NCBI GenBank assembly: GCA_021816745.1
Contig: JAKAWY010000004.1
Span: 1 to 44,481, forward strand
Source of the DNA: Thermoplasmata archaeon
Lineage (GTDB): Archaea > Thermoplasmatota > Thermoplasmata > Thermoplasmatales > Thermoplasmataceae
Length of the DNA stretch: 44,481 nucleotides
Reading direction: 5' to 3'
Positions 26,911-35,250 of this stretch are shown one piece after another. Made by a program: the position numbers and the translations under genes. The notes beneath the pieces are model-generated. The model made no database searches. It worked only from the letters and a program-made list of their open reading frames with translations, and had not been told where the DNA came from. Positions within the stretch are counted from its first letter, which is position 1. Each line of letters opens with the position of its first letter.

Positions 26911-27900
26911 TTAATCACCCTGCTTGGATTCCCTGGATACGTATGAAACCTGAATCTTGTCAACAGATGCAGTCTTCTGTCTTGCCGGATCCCTGAACTT
27001 TATCAGTCTCTTCACAGATCCTGGAACAGATCCGTGTATGAGGACATAATTTGTCCTTACAAGACCGTAGTTCACAAATCCACCTTTGACGTTGATATCA
27101 TCGTTTCCCTGGGATTTTGCAAATTTAATAACTCTCATATTGTGCTGCGTCCTCTGATGCGAACCCATCTGACCAGCCTGTGGAACCTGCCATCTGACCC
27201 AGTCAGGATGCCATGGTCCAAGTGTTCCAATCATTCTCCTGTGCTTCCTGTTCTTGTATGGTAAAAGTTTGACACCAAATCTCTCAACATGTCCTGTGAA
27301 TCCCTTACCTTTGGTAACTGAGATTACGTCCACAAAGTTTCCAGCCTTGGAGAAGTCTGTAAAATGTACTTCCTTTCCAAGTTTATCCTGGGCATATTTT
27401 AATCTGGCATCGATGGTTGATCCACCAACCCTTGTCTCGTAAATATCCGGAATTTTCTTCGGAACTCCGGTAACTTCCTCGGGAGAAACCATAAGTATAA
27501 CCCTGACTTCACAAATGTCATCAGGAATTTCCCTCTCTCTTCTCTCCTTGGTTTCCATAATAAGCTTGAACAGGTTCTTGTCAAGATTTTCTGCCCATTT
27601 CTCATAGGCAACCTTCAATCCTTCCTCGGATTCCCTGTATCCTCGTATGGCCACAATTTTTGCAGGTGGCACTTCAACCACGGTAACCGCGGCCATTATA
27701 TTCCTTCCTGCAGTTGTGCTGGACTTCCTGTAGTCCACCATTTCAACGTGAGTCATTCCAACCTTGTAACCTGCAAAAGACTGAATCTTGGGGTTTCCCT
27801 CAATCTCAGGCCAGCTACGTATGGTAGACTTCAGTCCGGGCTTTCTCTTTCTATGATAGTATCCTATAGATCCTCTTCTAGAGTGATGTGGCGTTGCCAT
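26911..27900 (-). CDS. rpl3: Ribosomal protein uL3
   Basis: This is the first gene of the long ribosomal operon. The archaeal/eukaryotic form has 329 residues, with MATPHHSRRGSIGYYHRKRK at the N-terminus and the VTKGKGFTGHVERFG core. AAGGTGAT lies before the ATG at 27900, so unlike many genes here it is translated from a leadered mRNA. Confidence 0.96.
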   Translation of the reverse strand: MATPHHSRRGSIGYYHRKRKPGLKSTIRSWPEIEGNPKIQSFAGYKVGMTHVEMVDYRKSSTTAGRNIMAAVTVVEVPPAKIVAIRGYRESEEGLKVAYEKWAENLDKNLFKLIMETKERREREIPDDICEVRVILMVSPEEVTGVPKKIPDIYETRVGGSTIDARLKYAQDKLGKEVHFTDFSKAGNFVDVISVTKGKGFTGHVERFGVKLLPYKNRKHRRMIGTLGPWHPDWVRWQVPQAGQMGSHQRTQHNMRVIKFAKSQGNDDINVKGGFVNYGLVRTNYVLIHGSVPGSVKRLIKFRDPARQKTASVDKIQVSYVSRESKQGD

Positions 27901-27952
27901 TATTTATCACCTTAAACCGTTACACCTGCCATTGTGACCAGAATAAACGGGG

Positions 27953-27988
27953 CACTTGGCTATGGTTGCATTTGCATTGCCATAAGTG
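27953..27988 (-). promoter_or_regulatory. Hairpin in the 5' leader of the ribosomal operon
   Basis: CACTT and AAGTG (27953-27957 and 27984-27988), then ATGG and CCAT (27962-27965 and 27980-27983), pair into a nine-base-pair stem with a four-base bulge and a 14-base loop. With transcription starting near 27994, the hairpin would be at the very 5' end of the mRNA. Function is unknown. Confidence 0.4.
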
Positions 27989-28015
27989 TATGGTCCTTTT
28001 CAGGTGAATGTAAAA

Positions 28016-28026
28016 CTATATATAAA
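28016..28026 (-). promoter_or_regulatory. TATA box of the S10/spc ribosomal operon
   Basis: On the - strand the sequence is tttatatatag, a near-perfect archaeal TATA box. It predicts a start near 27994 and a leader of about 94 bases before uL3. No comparable element is evident within the tightly packed 16.8-kb operon downstream. Confidence 0.7.
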
Positions 28027-28120
28027 GATTTAGAGAATTCGCAATACTTCGCTGCACTGTGCTATCTGTCCAGATCAAGATTCATTTCGAAGAAAGAGAT
28101 CTGTTTTCTGTCAACATGTA

Positions 28121-28184
28121 ATTATTTTGAAATAATGTATAGCAGTATATAAGGAGTCACAGTTAAGATAAATCATTTAAATAA
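28121..28184 (+). promoter_or_regulatory. Palindrome and TATA-like elements upstream of the methyltransferase
   Basis: ATTATTT-TG-AAATAAT (28121-28136) is a perfect inverted repeat. It is followed by a TATA-like gtatataag (28145-28153) and a second one, catttaaataag (28173-28184). The second fits a start near 28205, just before the methyltransferase. The palindrome could be an operator. The rest of the 325-base gap 27901-28225 contains only the leader and promoter of the ribosomal operon. Confidence 0.35.
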
Positions 28185-28225
28185 GCCCTAATTGAAATAT
28201 ATATGGTATCATGCAATGCAGATGC

Positions 28226-28984
28226 ATGAGTGAAGAAAAAGATTTCCAGCAATTTTTTGGTAAACATGCAGATTCTTATGCACATAGCAGTTCTCACGCC
28301 AGCGGTAGTGACTTGCAGGAATTTTTGAGGATGATGGCCCCTAAATCCACTGATGTATGTCTGGATATGGCCACAGGAACTGGTTTCACAGCTGCAGAAT
28401 TCGCCACAAAATGCGAAAAGGTAATTGCGTTGGACGGCACTGAACAGATGCTGGACAAAGCAAAGAAACTTGCAGAAGAAAAGAACCTTAAAAACATGGA
28501 ATTCGTAGTATCCACTGTGGAAAAAACTCCACTGAAGGATAATTCCGTTGATCTTGTTACCTGCAGGAGAGCAGCACATCACTTTCATGACAAGAGGGAG
28601 TTCCTCTCAGAGTGCCGCAGGGTGCTGAAAGCTGGGGGTAAACTCGGAATTGTTGACATGATAAGGAATGAGGACGATTTTCATGATATAAGGAATAAGA
28701 TGGAAATAGCCAGAGATTCCAGTCATTTTTACGCACCTAAGATCTCAGAATGGAGGAAGATGGTGGAGGAAAATGGATTCACCATTATCACCCTGGAAGA
28801 AATGGAGGAACCTTACACATACGCAAAGTGGCTAAGTCCTATTGTGGAGGGCGGAGACGAGGATGCTAAGGCAAAAGACATAATTCTTTCAGAAGGAAAG
28901 GACGACTTGCTAAGGGCTGGTTTTGACAGGGATAAAATGACCTTCTCCAAGAAAAGAATGATCCTGGTGGCTTCCAGGATTTAA
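28226..28984 (+). CDS. Class I SAM-dependent methyltransferase
   Basis: The protein has a Methyltransf_11/UbiE-like Rossmann fold. Motif I is CLDMATGTGFTAAEFA, the acidic end of strand 2 is ALDGTEQML, and motif IV is VDLVTCRRAAHHF. The substrate is not predictable; relatives methylate small molecules such as quinones or lipids. The ATG at 28226 (MSEEKDF) is preferred to an ATG at 28211. The gene ends five bases from the end of convergent hutH and is not in an operon. Confidence 0.8.
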   Translation: MSEEKDFQQFFGKHADSYAHSSSHASGSDLQEFLRMMAPKSTDVCLDMATGTGFTAAEFATKCEKVIALDGTEQMLDKAKKLAEEKNLKNMEFVVSTVEKTPLKDNSVDLVTCRRAAHHFHDKREFLSECRRVLKAGGKLGIVDMIRNEDDFHDIRNKMEIARDSSHFYAPKISEWRKMVEENGFTIITLEEMEEPYTYAKWLSPIVEGGDEDAKAKDIILSEGKDDLLRAGFDRDKMTFSKKRMILVASRI

Positions 28985-28989
28985 TTCCC

Positions 28990-30498
28990 TTAGTCCCAGA
29001 AATTCAGTGATCCAGAGGCTATTTCTTTTAGTTTGTCTGTATCCATCAATAATTCCATCTTTTCAAAATCCCTGTAGATAGCTCTGTCTTCCTGCAGGAA
29101 TTCAATTTTCTTTCTGATGATATCATGTAGATCTGCAGAAAGTCTGGAATAACCGTTCGGTGAAAGGTCCATTGCCTGGATTCCCATCACAAACTCAGTG
29201 GCTATGATCCTCTTGATGTTACTGTTTATCTCTTCAAGCTTCAGGGCTGAATTCGCCCCCATGCTCACATGATCCTCCTGGTTTGCGCATGTGGGGATGG
29301 TGTCTGCGGAACCCGGATACACAAGAATCTTGTTCCTGTTACATAATGCAGCTGCGGCATACTGCCCTATCATGTATCCTGAATTGAGTCCACTGTTTTT
29401 CACTAAAAATGGATCAAGCCCGCTGAGGGTTGTATCGGTGAGTCTTGCAAGCCTTCTTTCAATCATGTTTCCAAGATCTGTAAGAGCAATGGCCAGGAAG
29501 TCGGATACCAGTGCAACTGGCTCTCCATGGAAATTTCCACATGAAATGTATTCCTCACCGTTTACCAATGGGTTATCCGTGGTGGAATTCATCTCAGCCA
29601 CCATGACGGATTCCACATATTTTATTGTGTCATAAACAGCGCCATAAACCTGGGGTGTACATCTAAGGGTATACGCATCCTGAACCTTGATCCTGTTTTG
29701 TTCCTGGACCCGTTGGCTGCTCTCCATGATTGCATGCATTCTGCCACCGATCAGAGACTGGCCCGGTTGCTTCCTGGTCTCCAGAGCCCATGGTGAAAAA
29801 GCCTTTGATGTTCCATTCAGCGCCTCAAAAACTGGCATGAAGGACAGGCCGGCCATGGAAAGATTCCATTTTGCACGGATCAGTTCCACGGAGGCAATTG
29901 CAGTTATTGCAGAGGTACCATTTATAAATGATATTGCTTCTTTTTCCTTGAGCCTGTATGGTGAAATCCCCTTTGAAACAAGAATTTCTCCTGCATCTTT
30001 TCGCTTCCCGTCCACCATGATCTCGCCCTCTCCAATCAGGGAAAGGCAAAGGTGAGCCAATGGGGCAAGATCGCCACTGGCCCCTACTGATCCATACTCT
30101 GGAACAAAGGGACAGATATCGAGATTCAGGAATTCCAGAATTTTCTTTACCAGATCCAGTGAGACTCCTGAGTACCCCCTGCAAAGGCTGTTTGCCCTTA
30201 CCAGCATCATTGCCCTTACCTTGTCCCTGGAAAGTGGCCTGCCTGAACCGGCAGAATGACTCCTTATGAGGTTAATCTGCAGTTTTTCAGTATCTTCCCT
30301 GCTGATCTTCACATTGAGGAGGCTCCCGTAGCCTGTATTCACTCCATATACTGATCTTCCGCTGTCCATGATCCTCTGAATTGACTCTCTTCCACTCCTG
30401 ATTTTATCCAGGGCAGACTTGGAAATTTCCACCTTTTCCCCGAGGAAGCATACGTTGTATATTGAATCCAGATTCAGGCTTTCGCCATCAATAATCAT
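28990..30498 (-). CDS. hutH: Histidine ammonia-lyase
   Basis: The MIO-forming tripeptide Ala-Ser-Gly (residues 140-142 in GSVGASGDLAPLAH) and catalytic Tyr51 in YGVNTGYG identify the aromatic ammonia-lyase family. The Ser-His pair in RSHSAGSG and NQEDHVSMG are the forms typical of histidine, not phenylalanine or tyrosine, lyases. It converts histidine to urocanate and ammonia. At 502 residues it is complete. No urocanase, imidazolonepropionase or other hut gene is next to it. A TATA-like stretch lies about 25 bases upstream. Confidence 0.93.
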   Translation of the reverse strand: MIIDGESLNLDSIYNVCFLGEKVEISKSALDKIRSGRESIQRIMDSGRSVYGVNTGYGSLLNVKISREDTEKLQINLIRSHSAGSGRPLSRDKVRAMMLVRANSLCRGYSGVSLDLVKKILEFLNLDICPFVPEYGSVGASGDLAPLAHLCLSLIGEGEIMVDGKRKDAGEILVSKGISPYRLKEKEAISFINGTSAITAIASVELIRAKWNLSMAGLSFMPVFEALNGTSKAFSPWALETRKQPGQSLIGGRMHAIMESSQRVQEQNRIKVQDAYTLRCTPQVYGAVYDTIKYVESVMVAEMNSTTDNPLVNGEEYISCGNFHGEPVALVSDFLAIALTDLGNMIERRLARLTDTTLSGLDPFLVKNSGLNSGYMIGQYAAAALCNRNKILVYPGSADTIPTCANQEDHVSMGANSALKLEEINSNIKRIIATEFVMGIQAMDLSPNGYSRLSADLHDIIRKKIEFLQEDRAIYRDFEKMELLMDTDKLKEIASGSLNFWD

Positions 30499-30569
30499 AG
30501 AGGATAATGTGCGTTTCGTAAATTATTTTTGCTCATGCGAAAACTTTAGTTTTGAAAAAGTTCCACTGA

Positions 30570-30884
30570 TTAATTATCGGTACTTTCAGTTACCCTGAAA
30601 CTGCTAGATACCTTAGAGACAATTAAGGTTATAACCAATGTAATGGTGGCAACAAAAATACCCTGGAACATTGTATAGTTAAAGGAGAAACCTGAAAAAT
30701 TATAGAAGAAATACGAGAGGGGTCCAAATGACAGAAATGGTATTAGCCATGCCATGGCATAGTTCAATGCACGGGATCTTGGGTTTGTAATCCTAACAGT
30801 AGAAACATTGTGAGTAAAAGTCCAGGATTCCCCTCCATCCTTATTCCTACTATTGGTAATCCTGATAATGCTTCTCTTACCCAT
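30570..30884 (-). CDS. Small membrane protein, unknown
   Basis: I do not recognise this 104-residue protein. The N-terminal 40 residues are polar, with two similar short stretches (IIRITNSR and TVRITNPR). Two membrane segments follow (about 43-61 and 72-91). A TATA-like ttataaaaag 20-25 bases before the ATG supports a real, leaderless gene. It lies between hutH and the metallo-beta-lactamase-fold gene, all on the same strand. Confidence 0.6.
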   Translation of the reverse strand: MGKRSIIRITNSRNKDGGESWTFTHNVSTVRITNPRSRALNYAMAWLIPFLSFGPLSYFFYNFSGFSFNYTMFQGIFVATITLVITLIVSKVSSSFRVTESTDN

Positions 30885-30922
30885 GAAATCTAATTCTTTT
30901 TATAATTATTAATATTTTCATT

Positions 30923-31612
30923 TCAACTGTCAGGAGGAGGCCAGTTAAAAGGTTCAATTTCCAGTGCGTTCTCAAATTCCTCCCTTGTATGCCATGGGGA
31001 TTTATCACAGTGTGAAATTATTACGTGATCAAAATCCAATGAAAGCATATCCCTGAGTGCATCTAACTCCCATCTTTTATGCATGGGAGAATCCCAGACC
31101 CTGAGAACACCATGGCTTTCCATTAAAGCGTCGCCAAACACGATAATTTTCTCATTCCGGATGTACAGGGGTGTTTCTCCTCTCCCCCTGGCATCGTATA
31201 ATGGAAGAATGCCTCCGGGAAGTTCAAGTCCCGGGATGCATGGTAAAAGAGAGTGGACAGGAACCTGTTCCCTGAAATAAAACATTGGGCCGTAGACCCT
31301 GGCATCATATCGCTTTGCAAACATGTCCAGGTCCCTAACATGATCAGGCATGGTTGCTATGACCATGGTGGGTGATTCCCTGTCAAGGAAATCCCATAAA
31401 TTCAAGTTTTCCATTGAAGGGGCCAGTGGATCGATTAAAACTGATTCACCTTTGGTTTTTACCAGTACTGAAGTTACGATTGGCTGGTAATCGTCATTCT
31501 GAGTCCAGTAGGGATGCCTGGCCCTCCAGATCCATAAATTTTCGTTGATTTTGTAGATCCCTGATGCATTGAATCTTTCCGGGGTTTTGCCATTTCCAGA
31601 TTTCATGTTCAT
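30923..31612 (-). CDS. Metallo-beta-lactamase-fold protein with degraded metal site
   Basis: The 229 residues follow the metallo-beta-lactamase plan. VLIDPLAP forms the early strand and loop, TMPDHVRDLD stands where active enzymes have THxHxDH, VFGDALM matches the strand with the bridging Asp, and ISHCD matches the last His. The HxHxDH motif therefore keeps only His and Asp in part (DHxxDLD). Metal binding may be altered or lost. The function is unknown. GGGAG lies before the ATG at 31612. Confidence 0.65.
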   Translation of the reverse strand: MNMKSGNGKTPERFNASGIYKINENLWIWRARHPYWTQNDDYQPIVTSVLVKTKGESVLIDPLAPSMENLNLWDFLDRESPTMVIATMPDHVRDLDMFAKRYDARVYGPMFYFREQVPVHSLLPCIPGLELPGGILPLYDARGRGETPLYIRNEKIIVFGDALMESHGVLRVWDSPMHKRWELDALRDMLSLDFDHVIISHCDKSPWHTREEFENALEIEPFNWPPPDS

Positions 31613-31731
31613 CTCCCGTAGTATATGTATTGATTGATTTATGATGTTTATGTTTCATTGTCCATTTAAGGATAGTTACCGTTCAGATTGTTCTACACTG
31701 AGGGAAAATGTTTCCATTGTGCAGGTGAATC

Positions 31732-31740
31732 TTTTATAAT
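31732..31740 (+). promoter_or_regulatory. TATA box of the DNA methyltransferase gene
   Basis: The element ttttataat is centred 24 bases before the ATG at 31760, the standard spacing for a leaderless transcript. It supports 31760 as the original start codon even though the frame breaks shortly after. Confidence 0.55.
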
Positions 31741-31759
31741 GCCTGGACATTTGACTTTC

Positions 31760-32549
31760 ATGGAGCTGGGGAGAAATTAAACACCAGATATATTTAGGGG
31801 ATACCATCGAAATTCTTTCCAGACTGCCTGAGAATTCAGTTGATCTGATTTTCGCTGATCCTCCCTATGGGCTTTCAAAGGCGAAGGGACTTTCATGGGC
31901 GTTCAGCAAGCATGTGACACTTCAGGAATCATGGGATATGTTCACCCAGGACGACCTGTATAAATTCAATCTTCAATGGATCAGTGAAGCATTGAGAGTC
32001 CTGAGGCCGGGTGGAAGTTTCTGGGCCTGTGGTTCATTCCACAACATCTACCAGATTGGATTTATAATGCAGAGCCTTGGAATGAGGATCAATAACAGCA
32101 TTATCTGGTTCAAGCCCAATGCACAGCCCAACATTACCACGAGAATGTTTACAGAAAGCACTGAGCAGCTTGTATGGGGAGTGAAGAACCACTCCAGCAT
32201 AAAGTGGACTTTCAATTATAAGGATATGAAGGAGATGAACGGTGGCAAGCAGATGAGGAATGTGTGGACCATTCCAGTTACACCGCGCAAGGAAAAATGG
32301 GCTGGGGATCACCCAACCCAGAAACCCATAGAACTACTGAAAAGAGTTATTCTGTCGTCCAGCAAGGAAGGAGATACTGTCCTGGATCCATTCCTGGGAT
32401 CAGGAACCACCTCCCTGGTGGCAGAGATGGAGGGAAGGAATTCAGTTGGAATTGAAATCAGCCCTGAATACATGGAGATAATAAGAAAAAGAATGGATGG
32501 CATCAGGGAAGAGAGAAAAGAGGATGAATTAACAGTGGAATTCATTTGA
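31760..32549 (+). pseudogene. Beta-class DNA methyltransferase with a one-base frameshift near its start
   Basis: The body is a DNA amino-methyltransferase of the beta type (DPPY first, SAM motif last). DPPYGL is encoded at about 31857-31874, and the SAM-binding motif DPFLGSGTTSLVAE near 32386. GSFHNIYQIGF resembles the M.HinfI/CcrM-like adenine-N6 group. No ATG, GTG or TTG precedes the DPPY motif in this frame; the first is GTG at 31914, after it. The ATG at 31760, placed right after a TATA box, runs into a stop at 31778. Dropping one G of GGGG (31768-31771) joins it perfectly to the methyltransferase frame (MELGEIKHQIYLGD). It may be a sequencing error, a true mutation or a recoding site. 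No restriction enzyme gene is nearby. Confidence 0.75.
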
Positions 32550-32558
32550 TTTCATGCA

Positions 32559-33557
32559 TCAGGCATAGATATTCAAAACCGCATCATCCGCCAGGGCAAC
32601 TGCATAACCTGCCATGGCCCTGATACCCCTGATTATCAATGTCATCGGCAACCTGTCATTTGCAGGAAGATCCTTTTCCAGTTCATGAACCTGCATAAAA
32701 TGTTTCCTGACTCCATCCATGAGTTCCAGTACCTCTGCAGCTCCCTTGATGTCACTTGCATTAAGTGAATCAAATGCTTTCAAAGACATCTCTGCAGTTA
32801 TGCCTGACATTGCCTCCAGATGCCTCAGGAAATTTTGCTTCAGTGGATTCCTTATTTCTGTGACATGCTGTGCAGTTCGCATGGCATAATATGACATCCT
32901 TCCCATCTCCCTTATGGCTATCACTTCAATCATCAGTTTCTGGACATTGTGGAAACCGTAATGCTCCCTGAGCTCCACCGATCGTGATGAAAGTGTGGCA
33001 AGCCTCATCAGGAAACGGTAACTCTTGATCTGCTCTTTCCCTCTCCTCAGGGCGTCACTGGCAAGATCAGACCTCATTTCTTTCAACGCACGGATAGAAT
33101 CATTCAGGACTGCCATGGCATTGTTCAGGAATTTTTTCAGCTCCATGGGAAGATCGAACTTGAAGGGATCTATGAGATTCTGTAATTTTATGCTGCCAGA
33201 ATATTCCTCGGATATCTCTACACCTAGGAGGCCATCCAGTGAATCGGTCACCCATTTTTTCCATTCATGGGAAGAATCCATCTTTGATTTTACCTCCATG
33301 ATATCATTTCCCACAATGTACGAAGAGGTTATGCACATCTCCAGCAGCCTTTCATCGGTGAAATCCTCCACCGAGATTGATCTTGTTCCGGGACCCTGGA
33401 TTTTCCTGGATACCGGTGTTATGGATATGTCACTCCCCTGTATGGAAAGGCTTAGAGGATCGCCTTTTGTAATTCCGAGAGATTCCACCCAGGCCTTTGG
33501 AATGGTGACAATGTAAGTGCCATTTGCAGTGGTTTGAAGCTTCCTTATATCTTTCAT
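32559..33557 (-). CDS. AbrB-PhoU phosphate-uptake-type regulator
   Basis: The N-terminal 50 residues are an AbrB/SpoVT swapped-hairpin DNA-binding domain (TYIVTIPKAWVESLGI). The remainder is helical and PhoU-like in two parts (about 85-190 and 205-320), with MxxxxRxxxE-like metal-binding patterns. Such archaeal proteins are annotated as phosphate-uptake regulators. No pst transporter is adjacent; instead the gene is divergent from the glyoxylate-shunt operon. A threefold ATGTA repeat lies 9-31 bases upstream of its ATG at 33557, suggesting autoregulation. Confidence 0.82.
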   Translation of the reverse strand: MKDIRKLQTTANGTYIVTIPKAWVESLGITKGDPLSLSIQGSDISITPVSRKIQGPGTRSISVEDFTDERLLEMCITSSYIVGNDIMEVKSKMDSSHEWKKWVTDSLDGLLGVEISEEYSGSIKLQNLIDPFKFDLPMELKKFLNNAMAVLNDSIRALKEMRSDLASDALRRGKEQIKSYRFLMRLATLSSRSVELREHYGFHNVQKLMIEVIAIREMGRMSYYAMRTAQHVTEIRNPLKQNFLRHLEAMSGITAEMSLKAFDSLNASDIKGAAEVLELMDGVRKHFMQVHELEKDLPANDRLPMTLIIRGIRAMAGYAVALADDAVLNIYA

Positions 33558-33565
33558 GAAAATGC

Positions 33566-33588
33566 ATGTAATATATGTAAAATATGTA
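33566..33588. repeat. Three ATGTA direct repeats at exact 9-base spacing
   Basis: ATGTA occurs at 33566, 33575 and 33584, followed by inverted copies TACAT at 33601, 33605 and 33643. The array covers the region where the regulator gene's TATA box should be. Tandem sites on nearly one helical face fit a protein that binds cooperatively. Confidence 0.45.
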
Positions 33589-33629
33589 TTTATTAATATC
33601 TACATACATATTTATTTTTATCCACATAG

Positions 33630-33652
33630 TTAGTATTAAATATACATACTAA
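33630..33652. promoter_or_regulatory. Palindromic operator around the aceB TATA box
   Basis: TTAGTAT (33630-33636) and ATACTAA (33646-33652) form a perfect seven-base inverted repeat with a nine-base spacer. The spacer and left arm contain the TATA-like attaaatata, centred 25 bases before the aceB ATG. A protein bound here would block TBP, so repression is the likely outcome. Confidence 0.5.
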
Positions 33653-33663
33653 ATGATTAACTG

Positions 33664-35250
33664 ATGACAGAAAATGAGAAGGTGCAAGGGGTCCATGTTG
33701 CCCCGTGCAAGGTCGAAATGGCCAATACATTGCTCAGTATGGATTGCTTATCATTCCTTGCTGAATTATCAAGGAACTTTACAGAGGAAAGAAATTTACT
33801 CCTGAAAGACAGGAAGTTGCAACAGGAAAAACTGGACCAGGGAGAACTTTTTGATTTTCCCCATGAAACTGAAAATATAAGGAAAGGTGACTGGAAGGCA
33901 GCACCATTTCCTGAATATCTTGCAGAGAGAAGAGTGGAAATAACCGGTCCTTCCTCAGACCCCAAGATGGTGATCAATGCCTTCAACTCAGGGGCCAACG
34001 TTTACATGTCTGACTTTGAGGATGCACAGTCACCATTCTGGGAACTTATGATGCTGGGCCAGGAGAATCTTTACAGGGCTGTGAGGCACACCCTCAATTT
34101 TACCTCAGAAGAAGGAAAGGAGTACCGAATGAATGACAAAACCGCCATTCTTTTTGTGAGACCAAGGGGGCTCCATCTGGATGAAGCGCACGTTCATGTG
34201 GATGGAAAACCTATTCCCGGATCATTCTTCGATTTTGGAGTCTACTTTTTCAACAACGCAAAAGAGCTGATCAAGAGATCACTGGTTCCAACATTCTACA
34301 TCCCTAAAACTGAGAGTTACCTTGAAGCAAGGCTGTGGGACAAAATTTTCACATTTTCCGAAAAATACCTTGGACTGGAGAATGGAACAATAAAGGCAAC
34401 TTTCCTTGTGGAAACTCTTCCTGCGGCATTCCAGATGGATGAGATCATCTACGAGACGAAGAATCACTCCCTTGGCCTGAACTGCGGAAGATGGGACTAC
34501 ATCTTCAGCTATATCAAGAAACTCAGGTCAAATCCTGATTTTGTTCTTCCTGACAGATCGGAAGTCACCATGGACAAAGGATTTCTCCTTGCTTATTCCC
34601 GATTGCTGATCAGGACATGCCACAGAAGGGGTGTCCACGCAATGGGTGGAATGTCTGCATTTATACCGGTGAAAGGGGATGAAGAGAAGAACAGGGTAGC
34701 TTTCCAGAAAGTCAGGGAAGACAAGGAAAGGGAGGCAGGAAACGGGCACGACGGAACATGGGTGGCTCACCCCGGTATAGTGCCGGTTGCGAAAGAAGCC
34801 TTTGACAAAAAGATGCCATCTAAAAACCAGATATCATTAATTCCTGAAGTCAGCATTGGAAGGAAAGAGCTTATCACCCCTGTTACCGGTAAGATAACTG
34901 AAGAAGGACTCAGATCAAACATCAGGATTGGAATCAGGTACCTGGAGGCTTGGATTGGTGGCAAGGGTGCAGTTCCATTGTACAACTTAATGGAGGATGC
35001 CGCTACCTCTGAAATCTGCAGAACTCAGATATGGCAGTGGATAAAGCATAAGAAATCCACAGAAAATGGACTCAGGATAGACAGGGAGAATGTATCCAGA
35101 ATCATAGGAGAGGAGGTTTCCAGGCTGAATAAAACACCAGAACTGGAAATTGCTTCTGAATTGTTCAAAAATGTCGTAATGGACAGCGGGTTTGTTGAAT
35201 TCTTCACCATACCTGCTTATGAGAAAATACTGAAAATGGAGGGATACTAA
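33664..35250 (+). CDS. aceB: Malate synthase A
   Basis: This enzyme condenses glyoxylate and acetyl-CoA to malate. At 528 residues it is of the A type. Signatures are [14 protein letters not shown], the [13 protein letters not shown] region with the catalytic Arg, and [16 protein letters not shown] with the catalytic Asp near the C-terminus. Its stop overlaps the aceA start by one base (taATG), so the two shunt enzymes are co-translated. Together they allow growth on acetate, fatty acids or other C2-yielding compounds. Confidence 0.96.
   Translation: MTENEKVQGVHVAPCKVEMANTLLSMDCLSFLAELSRNFTEERNLLLKDRKLQQEKLDQGELFDFPHETENIRKGDWKAAPFPEYLAERRVEITGPSSDPKMVINAFNSGANVYMSDFEDAQSPFWELMMLGQENLYRAVRHTLNFTSEEGKEYRMNDKTAILFVRPRGLHLDEAHVHVDGKPIPGSFFDFGVYFFNNAKELIKRSLVPTFYIPKTESYLEARLWDKIFTFSEKYLGLENGTIKATFLVETLPAAFQMDEIIYETKNHSLGLNCGRWDYIFSYIKKLRSNPDFVLPDRSEVTMDKGFLLAYSRLLIRTCHRRGVHAMGGMSAFIPVKGDEEKNRVAFQKVREDKEREAGNGHDGTWVAHPGIVPVAKEAFDKKMPSKNQISLIPEVSIGRKELITPVTGKITEEGLRSNIRIGIRYLEAWIGGKGAVPLYNLMEDAATSEICRTQIWQWIKHKKSTENGLRIDRENVSRIIGEEVSRLNKTPELEIASELFKNVVMDSGFVEFFTIPAYEKILKMEGY

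Noticed and set aside
28163-28588. 141-residue frame antisense to the methyltransferase
   Set aside because: Cys/Phe/His-rich composition of a shadow frame over a clear methyltransferase gene.
31914-32549. DNA methyltransferase starting at GTG 31914 as a complete gene
   Set aside because: The catalytic DPPY motif is encoded upstream in the same frame, so this start would give a truncated, inactive protein.
33566-33588. The ATGTA repeats as a CRISPR or satellite array
   Set aside because: The repeat is five bases with four-base spacers in a promoter region, fitting binding sites and not a CRISPR array.
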